Source of the DNA: Pseudoalteromonas undina
Lineage (GTDB): Bacteria; Pseudomonadota; Gammaproteobacteria; Enterobacterales; Alteromonadaceae
Length of the DNA: 64,000 nt
NCBI RefSeq assembly: GCF_000238275.3
Contig: NZ_AHCF03000003.1
Span: forward strand, 2,108,001 to 2,172,000
Direction: 5' to 3'
Positions within the stretch are counted from its first letter, which is position 1; every line of letters starts with the position of its first letter. Shown here piece by piece: positions 46,547 to 56,511 of the stretch. A program made the position numbers and the translations under genes. The notes beneath the pieces were generated by a model, which did no database searches, was not told where the DNA came from, and worked only from the letters and a program-made list of their open reading frames with translations.

Positions 46547-47616
46547 AGCTTATTTCCTATTAACAACGCTTTTACTCCTTTCGTTATGACATCAAAGCTA
46601 TGCACACTTTCTAACGACTTGTATTGGCCAACCGTATTATTATAATTTGGTTCCAAGAGTAGCTCTTTTATTTTTTGGGTAATATCTAAAATATCAAGCT
46701 CAGCCTCTTTAACAACACCGGTACTCGCACAACGAACAACTCGCTCATTTTGATCTTTTGAAATAGCACATGCTATCGTTGGCGTTTGTAAAGCAATGGC
46801 TTGAAGTAAAGTATCGCCCGCGCTTAATAATGCCACCTTAGCCTGACTTAGTAAGGCTAAAAATTCAGTCCCCTCTTGGCTTGGCAAACAAATTAACTCA
46901 TCGCTTTTAGGTAACGACTTAGTGTAATTAGGACCAAACACCACAACCCCTTTTAAACCTGTTTCTTTCGCAATATTCAGTCCTGCTTTATAGTAGATAT
47001 CAGCACAGTTTTGTCCATTAAGAGTGTGCCCACCAGAGCCTGCGTTAACAATAAAGAACTCTTTCTCTTTCAATTGATAACGGGTTAGTGCATCGGATTT
47101 TTGTTGCGCTGATGCAAACACTGTAAATGGCCCGACATTAGCAGGATAGGCCAGAGACAACATGCTCAATTTTAGCTTTTCATACCACGAAAGAGGTTCA
47201 ATACAGTAATCAGGCTGAACCACCCAATGAGTATCAATAAGGCCCGCTCTATTAAGCTTTAAACCTTTTGCTCGCTTTTTTGCATGCTGTGAAATAAAAA
47301 CAACTTTAGCACCCACTTTTTTTGCAGCTTTCATTTGCTCAGCGCGTCCTGCACAATCAAATAGCACCGCATCTGGTTTGTATTGCTTAATAAACTGACA
47401 TACGTGCGTATTTTCTTTTGTTGCCGATTGATTTAACAATAAGGTAGGGAATGGGCAGTTTTTAGCATAAGCCGTATGTTTATTTAAAATAAAATGAATA
47501 TCTAACTGCTTGCCATACTCAGCCTTTAAGGTTTGAGCTAGCTGTAACGAGCGCATATATTCACCAATACCTTCTGGCGATGACACGGGAATAAATAAAA
47601 GTCGTTTGTTGCTCAT
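46543..47616 (-). CDS. Glycosyltransferase-like GT-B protein of unknown specificity
   Basis: 357 residues that I do not place in a named family. The N-terminus, FIPVSSPEGIGEYMRSLQLAQTL, and the C-terminal half with FIVNAGSGGH near 193 and LLSAGDTLLQAIALQTPTIACAISKDQNERV near 262-292 look like MurG/PseG-type GT-B proteins. It overlaps the family 4 glycosyltransferase gene by four bases and so probably acts in the same pathway. Both look more AT-rich than hldE or gmhB, which fits variable surface polysaccharide genes. Confidence 0.75.
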   Translation of the reverse strand: MSNKRLLFIPVSSPEGIGEYMRSLQLAQTLKAEYGKQLDIHFILNKHTAYAKNCPFPTLLLNQSATKENTHVCQFIKQYKPDAVLFDCAGRAEQMKAAKKVGAKVVFISQHAKKRAKGLKLNRAGLIDTHWVVQPDYCIEPLSWYEKLKLSMLSLAYPANVGPFTVFASAQQKSDALTRYQLKEKEFFIVNAGSGGHTLNGQNCADIYYKAGLNIAKETGLKGVVVFGPNYTKSLPKSDELICLPSQEGTEFLALLSQAKVALLSAGDTLLQAIALQTPTIACAISKDQNERVVRCASTGVVKEAELDILDITQKIKELLLEPNYNNTVGQYKSLESVHSFDVITKGVKALLIGNKL

Positions 47617-47805
47617 TACTATCTCTATTTTTTCTTTGCTGCGAGTATATCAACGCCATCTTTTTAGCGATAGAGCCGCGGTGTTTTAATCTAATATATA
47701 GTAATATTTTTTTCTAATATCTCTTTAATGAGTTGATTTAATTACTGCAATAAAGGACGTAGATTGCTAAACTTGTTAGCAATTTCAATCATAAGGATCT
47801 GAGCT

Positions 47806-49353
47806 TTGCGAAACAAATTTTTTATACTTTCTTCGCTTTTTTGTGCCGTAACTACAACCGTAAATGCTGAACCTTGGGTAAAGCCTGATGATTATGCTCT
47901 TAGAGCAGATATACAACAGCTTGCCGATGCAGGTATAATTTTAGCGCCAGTAACAACGTACCCATTAATGTGGAAAAGCTTTATTAATGATGTAAACAAT
48001 ACTTCGTTAGAACAGTTATCTCCTCGCCTGCAGGATGCGTTATTACGTGTAAAACATCGTTATAAGTCAGAAAATAGCGGTTCGCATAGTGTACAGCTTT
48101 CGGCATTTGCCAGCTCAGATCCTCTTGTAGCCACTAGCTTTGGTGCCACCAATAGCCAAGAATCAGAGTTAACTGCTGCCTACGCTTATTTAGGACATAA
48201 CTTTGCAGCTAAAATAGCGATTAATCATCGTAGTGATGGCAAAAACTGCTTAGTCGACGGTAAAACAACTGATGATATAGCTCAAAACGAGCAAGCACTA
48301 AAAGACTGCAATGATACCTCTCTAGATGACAGCTATTTAGCGTATCGTATGGGTAATTGGATTGTAAGAGCAGGTGCCGTTGAGCAATTTTGGGGGCCGG
48401 GTGTTGATAACAGCTTAATTATGTCTGGTAATGCAAAACCTTTACCTGCCATTAGTATTTCTCGTGAGCAAAGTAGTGCCTTTGAAACACCTTGGTTAAG
48501 TTGGATAGGTCAGTGGGGGTTTACTGCACAAATGGCTAAGCTGGAATCAACCCGCGTTATTCCTGATGCGTTATTGTGGAGCACTCGGGTTAACTTTCGC
48601 CCCGTTCAACAATTAGAAATAGCACTGAGCTGGTCAGCACAATGGGCTGGTAAGGGACAACCAAGCTCGGCTGGTGACTTTATTGATATGATTACCGGTG
48701 ATACAAAATGTGTTGATGGCACTACTAATTGTGATAGCCAGTTAGAATCAAAAATAGGTAATCAATTAGCAGGTATTGATATTCGTTGGTCAGACACATT
48801 ATTTAACCAACCTTATGCCGTTTATGCCAGCACGATTGGTGAAGATGCGAGCTCACAGTTTAAACCAGCTGATAGAGCGTACTTATTTGGCTTACAAACA
48901 ACACATCGCGTTTACGAGCAGAATTTACTAGTCAACTTAGAATATATTGATACAGGTGTGTCTTGCTCTGCGGGGTCAACGACCGAAAACTGCTATTATG
49001 AGCACACTGATTACCAATCAGGGTATCGTTACCATGGTCGCCCTATCGGCTCTACCTATGATAATGATGCGCAATCGCTAGTGTTAACCGTACTTGGGCA
49101 ACTCTCAAGCGGAACTGACTGGCAAGTAAAATTACGTGATGTAGACTACAACAGCGACAACCGTGATAGATACCCAAATAACCCAGACTTAGGTAACTCG
49201 ATTACCAAAACAGCATTTAGCTCTAAACAGCTTGAAGTACGTTACAGAATGCTTGCCATGGGGGGGCGCTTAACCCTTGGCGGACTTGCCTCTAATAACG
49301 ATGGAGCAGAAAACGATACGTCTGCATTTGCAAAGTTCGAATATAACTTTTAG
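47806..49353 (+). CDS. Wzi-like outer-membrane capsule assembly protein
   Basis: 515 residues with a signal peptide (FFILSSLFCAVTTTVNA) and a long beta-rich region ending in Phe (KFEYNF), as expected for an outer-membrane barrel. The family pattern of Wzi is suggested by GNWIVRAGAVEQFWGPGVDNSLIMS near 184, AFETPWLSWIGQWGF near 225 and DFI-type loops later. Wzi anchors capsule to the cell surface in E. coli. Translation starts at TTG, eight bases after AAGGA, and no better start is visible. No other capsule genes lie next to it. Confidence 0.83.
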   Translation: MRNKFFILSSLFCAVTTTVNAEPWVKPDDYALRADIQQLADAGIILAPVTTYPLMWKSFINDVNNTSLEQLSPRLQDALLRVKHRYKSENSGSHSVQLSAFASSDPLVATSFGATNSQESELTAAYAYLGHNFAAKIAINHRSDGKNCLVDGKTTDDIAQNEQALKDCNDTSLDDSYLAYRMGNWIVRAGAVEQFWGPGVDNSLIMSGNAKPLPAISISREQSSAFETPWLSWIGQWGFTAQMAKLESTRVIPDALLWSTRVNFRPVQQLEIALSWSAQWAGKGQPSSAGDFIDMITGDTKCVDGTTNCDSQLESKIGNQLAGIDIRWSDTLFNQPYAVYASTIGEDASSQFKPADRAYLFGLQTTHRVYEQNLLVNLEYIDTGVSCSAGSTTENCYYEHTDYQSGYRYHGRPIGSTYDNDAQSLVLTVLGQLSSGTDWQVKLRDVDYNSDNRDRYPNNPDLGNSITKTAFSSKQLEVRYRMLAMGGRLTLGGLASNNDGAENDTSAFAKFEYNF

Positions 49354-49365
49354 TTTTGCAAGCAT

Positions 49366-49402
49366 TAAAAAAGGGGATAAACCAAAGTTTATCCCCTTTT
49401 TT
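49366..49402. terminator. Bidirectional terminator between the wzi-like gene and hldE
   Basis: AAAAGGGGATAAA and TTTATCCCCTTTT form a perfect 13-bp stem around five bases, with T tracts on both sides. It serves two convergent transcripts. Confidence 0.95.
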
Positions 49403-49416
49403 ATTTCACTAACTAG

Positions 49417-50856
49417 CTAGCTTTTAATTTTGCTAATCACTTTTGATGTAGAGCAACCATCTAAAAACTCAAGCACTTCTACTTTTCCGCCATGACGCAA
49501 CACGTGCTCAGCACCGGCAATTTGCTCAACAGTGTAATCACCACCTTTAACAAGAATATCTGGGCTAATTTGCTCAATTAGCTTTGCTGGTGTGTCATTT
49601 TCAGCCTCACTGCCAAACGGAATAACCCAATCAACTGAGGCTAATGCACTTAAAACCATAGCACGCTCATCTAATGGGTTAATTGGGCGCTCAGGGCCTT
49701 TTAAACGGGCAATGGATTCATCGTTATTTAAACCAACCACTAATCTATCACCACGCGCTTTAGCTTGCGCTAAATAGCGCACATGGCCTGCATGCAAAAT
49801 ATCAAAACAACCATTAGTAAATACAATGGTTTCTCCATTTTGCTTTGCAAATTCAATATGTTGTAATACATCATCAAATGGGGTTTGATAATGCTCGCCA
49901 GTGGCTTGTAAGTATTGGCCTAACTTGCGGCTCAACTCTTCAGGAGAAACCGTAGCCGCTCCCAATTTACTTACTGCAATACCGGCAGCTAAGTTTGCAA
50001 TTTCGACTGCATCTTTGGCGGTCATACCCGCACCTAGCATTACAGCTAATGTAGCAATAACAGTATCGCCCGCACCGGTTACATCACTTACTTCGAGTTG
50101 TTGCGCTGCAAAGTCATGCTTTTGCGTTGCATCAATTAGCGACATACCTTGTTCTGAGCGTGTTAGTAGCATGGCGTTAATACCCGCATCACTAATCAGG
50201 GTACGCGCGCTGCTAGCAAGCAACTCTTCTGAACCAACCTGACCACCCGCTAATTTAAACTCATTTAAATTAGGGGTTATGTAATCAGCTCCACGGTACA
50301 ACTCTAAATCAGATGATTTAGGGTCAACAAGCACGGTTTTACCTGCATCTTTAGCAACCGAAATCATTTTTTGGATTAGCGCGAGTGAGCCCTTGTTGTA
50401 ATCAGAAAATACAATAAAGTCGTAATCACTCAGCACCAGCTCTAATCGATTTAATAACAACTGGCTATGAGACTCATTAAAAGCCTCTTCTAAATCTAAA
50501 CGCACAACTTGTTGATGACGACTGATCACCCGCATTTTAGAAATAGTCGGCAAATCGCATACACTCACAAGCTGTGAATTTATTTTTTCACCCTCTAGAA
50601 TGTTTTCTAAAATTTGTCCGCTTTCATCCTCGCCAATTAGGCCAAGTAAACCCACTTTGCCATCTAGTCGGGCTATATTTTTAGCCACATTGGCGGCACC
50701 ACCGGCTTTGTCTTCAAATTTACTGACTTTTACAACGGGTACTGGTGCCTCCGGCGAAATACGGCCAGAATCACCATACCAGTAGCGGTCTAGCATAACG
50801 TCACCAACCACTAAAATACGCGCTGCTGATAAGTTTTTTAATAGCGATAAATCCAT
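49417..50856 (-). CDS. hldE: Bifunctional heptose 7-phosphate kinase / heptose 1-phosphate adenylyltransferase HldE
   Basis: Two steps of ADP-heptose synthesis in one protein of 479 residues. Residues about 10-320 are a ribokinase-type kinase ([17 protein letters not shown] at the start, [17 protein letters not shown] with the catalytic Asp near 260). Residues about 340-479 are a cytidylyltransferase-type domain with [17 protein letters not shown] near 350. Both catalytic motifs are intact. It starts on the last base of gmhA, so the two are coupled. Confidence 0.97.
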   Translation of the reverse strand: MDLSLLKNLSAARILVVGDVMLDRYWYGDSGRISPEAPVPVVKVSKFEDKAGGAANVAKNIARLDGKVGLLGLIGEDESGQILENILEGEKINSQLVSVCDLPTISKMRVISRHQQVVRLDLEEAFNESHSQLLLNRLELVLSDYDFIVFSDYNKGSLALIQKMISVAKDAGKTVLVDPKSSDLELYRGADYITPNLNEFKLAGGQVGSEELLASSARTLISDAGINAMLLTRSEQGMSLIDATQKHDFAAQQLEVSDVTGAGDTVIATLAVMLGAGMTAKDAVEIANLAAGIAVSKLGAATVSPEELSRKLGQYLQATGEHYQTPFDDVLQHIEFAKQNGETIVFTNGCFDILHAGHVRYLAQAKARGDRLVVGLNNDESIARLKGPERPINPLDERAMVLSALASVDWVIPFGSEAENDTPAKLIEQISPDILVKGGDYTVEQIAGAEHVLRHGGKVEVLEFLDGCSTSKVISKIKS

Positions 50857-51446
50857 TACTGCTGCTCCGCAACAACCATATCCATGGCTTCACACAACCA
50901 ATGGCCGATAAACATATGCGCCTCTTGGATACGGGCTGTTTCATCATTTTTAATGATAATAGGTAACTTGGCGATGTCTTTTACTTCCCCCCCATCGCGA
51001 CCTGTAAATGCAACAGTGAATGCTCCTATTTTATTAGCGGCTTCTAACGCTAAATTAATATTATTACTGGTGCCCGATGTGGTTAAGCCAATTACAATAT
51101 CTTCAGGTTTACATAGCGCCTGTACTTGGCGTTCAAATACTGTGTCAAAATGATAGTCATTACTATGCGCTGTTAAAATAGAGGTGTCTGTGGTTAGAGC
51201 AATAGACGCTAACGGTCCTCGCTCTAACTTATAACGTACCACAAACTCTGCAGCCAAATGCTGAGCATCAGCCGCACTGCCGCCATTACCAAACCAAACA
51301 ACCTTACCACCAGCCTGTAAAGCACTATGACATGCTTCTAACAACTGCATTACCTCTTGATGATACGCCTCCATGGTTTCGAACAATACTTGGTGACGAT
51401 TTAAACTTTCTAGGTAGCTAGTTGCCACTGAATCTATAATTGACAT
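50856..51446 (-). CDS. gmhA: Sedoheptulose 7-phosphate isomerase GmhA
   Basis: The first step of heptose synthesis, from sedoheptulose 7-phosphate. The 196 residues are a SIS-domain isomerase with [21 protein letters not shown] near residues 52-72, the [15 protein letters not shown] region near 97, [22 protein letters not shown] near 120-140, and [16 protein letters not shown] near the C-terminus with the zinc His. It shares one base with hldE. A related SIS family, DiaA, is less likely because of the gene pairing with hldE. Confidence 0.92.
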   Translation of the reverse strand: MSIIDSVATSYLESLNRHQVLFETMEAYHQEVMQLLEACHSALQAGGKVVWFGNGGSAADAQHLAAEFVVRYKLERGPLASIALTTDTSILTAHSNDYHFDTVFERQVQALCKPEDIVIGLTTSGTSNNINLALEAANKIGAFTVAFTGRDGGEVKDIAKLPIIIKNDETARIQEAHMFIGHWLCEAMDMVVAEQQ

Positions 51447-51681
51447 GAGATATTCCTCTTGGAACTGAAATGGCAGGAAAAATTAATTTCATTATTCCAT
51501 AATTTTATAGCCAAATCACCTCTATATAACTAAATTAAAGTACGGGTAGAAAGTTATTATTCAGATAAAGAAGGTTTTTATCGTTGTTACCTTTTTCAAG
51601 TTGCTATTTTATATTTGTGTATTTAGAAAAAAACGATTTCACGCTAAACTAGCGCCACTTTCATTTATACAAAGCAACAGT

Positions 51682-52962
51682 ATGGCACGCATTTTTTATT
51701 CACTCGCATTAATTATTATTAGCCCACTGATTGTATTTTACTTATATGTACTAAGAGGTAAAAAAAACGCAGGATATCGCGCTCACTTTAAGGAACGTTT
51801 TGGCTTCATAAGCCGCGCTTCATTTTCAAACAACAAACCAGTTGTATTTCATTGTGCTTCTGTGGGCGAGGTGTTAGCTGCAACCCCTTTAATTAAAGCC
51901 CTACAACATGAACAACCGCAGTTAAATATTTTAATTACCTGCAATACTCCAACAGGACGAGAGCAAGTTAGCGCACAATTTAAAAACAGCGTTGCTGTTA
52001 GTTATTTACCCATTGATTTTCCAATGGCCACCACTCGCTTTTTAAAACGAGTAAAACCGCAATTACTCTGTATTTTAGAAACTGAACTATGGCCGAACTT
52101 AATGGCTAATGCGCACAAACAAAATATACCTGTATTGGTAGTTAATGCACGACTATCTGAAAAGTCTCAGCAAGGCTACGAAAAAGTGGCCCAGCTAACT
52201 CGCAGTATCATGCAATCAATTACCGCACTTGCAAGTCACGACAAAACCGATGCAAATCGCTTTATTGAATTAGGGCTACCTGCTGAAAAAAGCCATGTAA
52301 CGGGATCAATAAAATTTGATATTACCCCAACCACTGCACAACTCGATAAAGTAGCCTCTTTAAAGCAATATTATAAAAAAGCAGAACGCTTTATATGGGT
52401 CGCAGGTTCTACACACCCTATAGAGCATGAGTTTATTTTAGCAGCCCACCAGCAACTACTAGAAACACATCCTGACGCTTTACTGATCATTGCGCCACGT
52501 CACCCCGAACAATTTGATAAAGTTGCAGAGCTACTGACTCACTCGAATCTTAGCTTTAGTCGTCGCAGTCAAAAAAATTATAATAATGAACAAATTGTGT
52601 TAGCCGACACATTAGGTGAATTACAATATCTATATGGTGCCGCTAATATTAGTTTTATTGGTGGCAGTTTAATTCGTCGTGGTGGCCATAACCCATTAGA
52701 GTCGGCAGCTTTTTCAGTGGGTGTACTTACCGGCCCTCATACCTACAACTTTGACCATGTTTACCCTGAACTTATTAAACTCAAAGGCGCCCATGTGGTT
52801 GAAAATACTGACGAACTGGTGCTTGCATTGCTTCGCTTGATTAAAAACACCAAAGCGTGTGATATTCTTGGCAGTAAAGCAGCTCAGTGCGTTGCTAAAA
52901 ACCAAGGCGCTATTGCCAAAACGCTTGCCATTATAACTCCTTATTTAGAGCCAAAATCGTGA
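51682..52962 (+). CDS. waaA: 3-deoxy-D-manno-octulosonic acid transferase WaaA (KdtA)
   Basis: Adds Kdo to lipid A precursor at the inner membrane. The 426 residues start with an N-terminal helix (IFYSLALIIISPLIVFYLYVL), followed by RAHFKERFGF, FHCASVGEVLAATPLI near 60, ILETELWPNL near 126, and the C-terminal FIGGSLIRRGGHNPLESAAF near 325-345. GT-B fold family 30. The start at 51682 is chosen because the upstream frame extension is not family-like. It overlaps the next gene by four bases. Confidence 0.95.
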   Translation: MARIFYSLALIIISPLIVFYLYVLRGKKNAGYRAHFKERFGFISRASFSNNKPVVFHCASVGEVLAATPLIKALQHEQPQLNILITCNTPTGREQVSAQFKNSVAVSYLPIDFPMATTRFLKRVKPQLLCILETELWPNLMANAHKQNIPVLVVNARLSEKSQQGYEKVAQLTRSIMQSITALASHDKTDANRFIELGLPAEKSHVTGSIKFDITPTTAQLDKVASLKQYYKKAERFIWVAGSTHPIEHEFILAAHQQLLETHPDALLIIAPRHPEQFDKVAELLTHSNLSFSRRSQKNYNNEQIVLADTLGELQYLYGAANISFIGGSLIRRGGHNPLESAAFSVGVLTGPHTYNFDHVYPELIKLKGAHVVENTDELVLALLRLIKNTKACDILGSKAAQCVAKNQGAIAKTLAIITPYLEPKS

Positions 52963-53507
52963 CCAACTTAGCTATATCTCAAACCCGTGAATGGGTAAGC
53001 GCTGTGATTGTAAAATACAATTTTTGTCCATTTGCCCGTAAAGAAGTTGAAAATAACTGCATTCACTACACCATTAGTAACACCTCAAAAATTGATGATG
53101 CTGTTATGGATATGCTTGAACAATGTACCCAGCTTGACCGTGATCCTCAGCGTGAAACAACTTTGTTAATATTTGATAATGGCTTTACTGATTTTGAAGA
53201 TTTTTTAGACCTTGTTGACTTAGCCAATGCGCTATTAGTTGCACAAGGTTTTGAGGGGAAGTACCAAATTGCAAACTTTCATCCTGACTATGTTTTTGCT
53301 GATAGTGATGAAGATGACGCTGCAAATTATACTAATCGCTCGCCTTTTCCTACTTTACACTTAATACGTGAAGCAAGTATGAGCGCGGCACTAGATGAAT
53401 ACAACGAGCCGGAGTCAATTCCTGAACACAATATCAACTTAGCTCGCCGTAAGGGAATTGACTTTTGGCAGCAGCTACTTAAAAATTGCAAAAAACCGAG
53501 CGCATAA
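52959..53507 (+). CDS. DUF1415 family protein
   Basis: 182 residues of a conserved proteobacterial family without known function. Landmarks are TREWVSAVIVKYNFCPFARKEV near the start, TLLIFDNGFTDFEDFLDLVD near 65-85, YQIANFHPDYVFAD near 102, and NRSPFPTLHLIREASM near 125-140. It starts with a GTG that overlaps the waaA stop by four bases, so translation is coupled. A strong terminator follows. Confidence 0.9.
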   Translation: MTNLAISQTREWVSAVIVKYNFCPFARKEVENNCIHYTISNTSKIDDAVMDMLEQCTQLDRDPQRETTLLIFDNGFTDFEDFLDLVDLANALLVAQGFEGKYQIANFHPDYVFADSDEDDAANYTNRSPFPTLHLIREASMSAALDEYNEPESIPEHNINLARRKGIDFWQQLLKNCKKPSA

Positions 53508-53518
53508 GCTCGGTTTTT
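53490..53518. terminator. Terminator between DUF1415 gene and ydbL
   Basis: AAAACCGAGC and GCTCGGTTTT form a perfect ten-bp stem around six bases, with A and T tracts outside. It lies at the end of the convergent DUF1415 and ydbH-ynbE-ydbL transcripts. Confidence 0.93.
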
Positions 53519-53539
53519 GGTTTTTAATAATGCGCAGAG

Positions 53540-53875
53540 TTATTTTTTAACCCACTCACCATTAACTTCAACGAAATGCCCTGCTTGGGTTTTTTCAATG
53601 GTTTTTGCCGCCGCTAGTGCTTCTACTTGAGCAAGTGACAAGTTGTTCTTTTTCGCAAGTTTTAAATATTGTGCTTTGCGCTTTGCGTTAATTTCATCAA
53701 CAACCGCTTTAGCCTCTGCATTTTGTACAACCAAACCTAAATAACCTGAGCTATTTTCACCCACAAGCCCTTGGTTTTTAGCATCATCTAAACTGATTGC
53801 CCAAGCAGAAAATGACAATAAAGCGGCACTTAAAAGTGTGATCACGTTTAACTTTTTATTTTTTAATAAACTCAT
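53540..53875 (-). CDS. ydbL: YdbL-like DUF1318 periplasmic protein
   Basis: 111 residues with a signal peptide (VITLLSAALLSFSAWA, cut near WAIS) and the DUF1318 sequence LDDAKNQGLVGENSSGYLGLV, NAEAKAVVDEINAKRKAQYLKLAKKN, and GHFVEVNGEWVKK at the end. In E. coli YdbL is a periplasmic partner of YdbH and YnbE, thought to limit or chaperone YnbE assembly. It follows ynbE by nine bases and is the last gene of the operon. Confidence 0.9.
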   Translation of the reverse strand: MSLLKNKKLNVITLLSAALLSFSAWAISLDDAKNQGLVGENSSGYLGLVVQNAEAKAVVDEINAKRKAQYLKLAKKNNLSLAQVEALAAAKTIEKTQAGHFVEVNGEWVKK

Positions 53876-53884
53876 AATTGCTCC

Positions 53885-54067
53885 TTAGAATAACTCACTG
53901 TCATCGCTAAATAAGTCATCTAGCTCTTTATCAACTTTTACGCGAATTTCATGATCAACCTTCACATTTAAATTAATGGTGATAGGCTCTTTCGCTGCCA
54001 CTTCAACGCGGTGCGTACATGCACTAAGCAACCCCAGTGCTGTAAGTATTATCAGCCATTTAGTCAT
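53885..54067 (-). CDS. ynbE: YnbE-like outer-membrane lipoprotein
   Basis: A small lipoprotein of about 60 residues. The lipobox is LLSAC with the lipidated Cys17, after MTKWLIILTALG. The mature part is ITINLNVKVDHEIRVKVDKELDDLF, which suits a beta strand pairing with YdbH as described for E. coli YnbE. I put the start at 54067, giving the family length; it overlaps the ydbH end by eight bases. An in-frame ATG further upstream would add an unrelated N-terminus. Confidence 0.88.
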   Translation of the reverse strand: MTKWLIILTALGLLSACTHRVEVAAKEPITINLNVKVDHEIRVKVDKELDDLFSDDSELF

Positions 54068-56501
54068 TTTTAGTTCCTTTTGTTGAATACTCTTGTTCAA
54101 CTTTTTGAGTAATTTCATCACTTAAGCGCAATGCTCTTAAGAGTGTAAAAACATTTTCTTCATGGTTGTAATTAAAGTTAACTTGCTGCGCCTGTTCCTT
54201 ATTGTATCCCTTTAAGTTTACACCTAAATAAAGCCAACCGTCAGGCTTTAAGTCAACACTACTGTTTAAGCTCTGAATGTCTAAATCTTCCAACAAGCTT
54301 AAAATCGGGTCCAGTTCTTGTTGCTGAGCTTTAACTGCATCAAAAGCTGCATTGTCAGTAATAACTAGTTTACCTGTTCCTTGGTTAGATAATTCACCAG
54401 ATTTTACCGAAATACCTTTTTGATCAAAGTAAACAGGTAAGCGGCCATTCACTCGACCAGTTAGTGTAATGCCTGATTTATCATCTAAGGTAATAAGTTT
54501 ACTCGCATCAATATTTTCAAATGTGACCAAAGACTGCTGCGCTTTTTCCGTCACTTTGTAGCTATCCAAAGCAAAACGACCACCAAGTACATCAGCAGTT
54601 ATTTTTTCAGCGCGAGCAATAGAGTTCTCAACACTAAAATTACCGACAATGTTACTCACAACAGCACCTGCTCGTAACTCATTTAATTCAAATGTAGTAG
54701 GAGCCACATTAAGCTGCCCTGAATCATAAGAACCCGTTAAGCGAGTGCTAAAATGCTTAGCTAAATAATCGTTGTATAAGCCACTTACCTGTTCGACTTG
54801 AAATGCAAAATCAGCCTGCTGTAAATTAACATCTCCGCGAACAACCCCATTAAAGCTACCATCGGTCAGCGTGGCTAATGGTTCAAACTGCTGTAAAACA
54901 GGGTTAAATTTAGTCACAGCTTGATCTGCAACTGTTATCTCAAATGGGTGTTCCACAGCAGATATGTGGTGACTGGCTACCAACTCAATACCATCAATAA
55001 ATACATGATGTGAGGCTTGAAGCGCCCGACTTTGCAGGCCTTTAGAGCTTATGCGAATATTACTTAGGTTTAAAAAGTCACTGTTAAGTTGGGTAAGTTT
55101 AGTTTCACTGTTTAAATCGACAAATAATTCGCCAACAGCCAAACTAGAAGATGCTGATAATTGATTATTTACACCACGCACTTGGTATTGCTCATAAGCC
55201 GCTGAGCGTAAATGGCTATCCAAGCTTGCGTTGATATTTTGTTTATCGTCAATCTCAGTCGTAAACTGTGCCTTGTAGCCCTTTACTGTTAATTTATCAA
55301 AACTAAGCTCAGCAAAACCAATCTCGCTGGTTATTTTCGCATTTTTTTTATGTTGTAAAACATTCTCTATTTGAAATAGGCCAGTGCTTGCTACCTTTTT
55401 AGCTGATGCGGGTAAAAAACCAGGCAGCTCATCGACGTTTAATTGGTAGTTGCCATTCACAGCCAAGTTATTTAAAGCTGCATCTATTTCTATATGCTCA
55501 ATGTCTTCACTGATAAACAATAACTTAATATTGCCTTTGGCATACTCTAACGGCTGCTGAATATTAATTGCTAGGTTTTTCAGGCTCAGCTTCGTTTCAC
55601 TATTTTTAGTGTTTAATAGCATTGACGGTATAACAAGTTGTCCGTTTTCAAACTTTACCGTATCACTGAGCATCAATTGCCATTTTAACGGCAGTTGCTT
55701 GGCTACAAATTCACGCTGTGATTGATTGTTTATAAGCGCCAAACAATCACTATCAAACGTTACCAAGCTGGTTAATTGTTGTGTATTTAACAAGGCTTTT
55801 TTATCGTTAAAGTGATAGTAAATATTCATATCACCAAAAGCCTTTAGCGTTACTGGGCATTTACTAAATTGCTGTGTAAACTCAGCATCTATGTTTGATT
55901 TTATATCAACGGATAACCCATCAAAGGTGAACTCATGCCCACTGTTTAATGAAAGCGCGGGTACCGGCTTTATCTTTCTTAGTAATCCATCAACTAACTT
56001 AAAGTGACCAGTAATTTTATGATTGCTGACTGTTACCTCTGCGATTGCATCACCTGAAATCACAAATGTATTTAGCTTCTCTTCACCAATGCTAACTACC
56101 AGTTCATCATGAAGTTGTGGGTGGGTAATTAACAATCTTTTGATATCAATTTTCGGCCGCTCTTTGGGTAAACTAAGTGCCAGCTTTTTGAAGGAATTAT
56201 TACTTGCTGAGACACTCTCGCTATCATTTAAACGAAGATTAGCGCGGCCAACAGTTATTTTTTTTGTATCAGCCACAATGCCACCAAGCTCAATTTTATG
56301 GCCTTGGTAAGTCAAACATAATCGGTTTACGTTTAAGCTAATATTTGAGTTTAGTGACCAATCTAAACAATGTAGTTCAACGCCAGATTGGCTCAAAGAT
56401 GGCGCTATAGCCCATTGAGTTATAGGCATACGAAATACATAACCCAGTGTTAAAACACTCAGAAATAAAAACACGATTCCCCATGCGATGCGTTTGATCA
56501 T
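54060..56501 (-). CDS. ydbH: YdbH-like AsmA-family intermembrane lipid transport protein
   Basis: A long bridge protein of 813 residues with an N-terminal helix (IAWGIVFLFLSVLTLGYVF) and a beta-rich periplasmic part. In E. coli YdbH, TamB and YhdP are partly redundant proteins that carry phospholipids to the outer membrane. The C-terminal third, with ITLTGRVNGRLPVYFDQKGISVKSGELSNQG in pieces near 690-720 and SSVDLKPDGWLYLGVNLKG near 760, is the family-specific DUF748-like region. AAGGA lies five bases before the ATG. The heptamer array at 56512-56573 lies directly in front of this start. It is followed by ynbE and ydbL. Confidence 0.9.
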   Translation of the reverse strand: MIKRIAWGIVFLFLSVLTLGYVFRMPITQWAIAPSLSQSGVELHCLDWSLNSNISLNVNRLCLTYQGHKIELGGIVADTKKITVGRANLRLNDSESVSASNNSFKKLALSLPKERPKIDIKRLLITHPQLHDELVVSIGEEKLNTFVISGDAIAEVTVSNHKITGHFKLVDGLLRKIKPVPALSLNSGHEFTFDGLSVDIKSNIDAEFTQQFSKCPVTLKAFGDMNIYYHFNDKKALLNTQQLTSLVTFDSDCLALINNQSQREFVAKQLPLKWQLMLSDTVKFENGQLVIPSMLLNTKNSETKLSLKNLAINIQQPLEYAKGNIKLLFISEDIEHIEIDAALNNLAVNGNYQLNVDELPGFLPASAKKVASTGLFQIENVLQHKKNAKITSEIGFAELSFDKLTVKGYKAQFTTEIDDKQNINASLDSHLRSAAYEQYQVRGVNNQLSASSSLAVGELFVDLNSETKLTQLNSDFLNLSNIRISSKGLQSRALQASHHVFIDGIELVASHHISAVEHPFEITVADQAVTKFNPVLQQFEPLATLTDGSFNGVVRGDVNLQQADFAFQVEQVSGLYNDYLAKHFSTRLTGSYDSGQLNVAPTTFELNELRAGAVVSNIVGNFSVENSIARAEKITADVLGGRFALDSYKVTEKAQQSLVTFENIDASKLITLDDKSGITLTGRVNGRLPVYFDQKGISVKSGELSNQGTGKLVITDNAAFDAVKAQQQELDPILSLLEDLDIQSLNSSVDLKPDGWLYLGVNLKGYNKEQAQQVNFNYNHEENVFTLLRALRLSDEITQKVEQEYSTKGTKND

Positions 56502-56511
56502 ACTATCCTTA

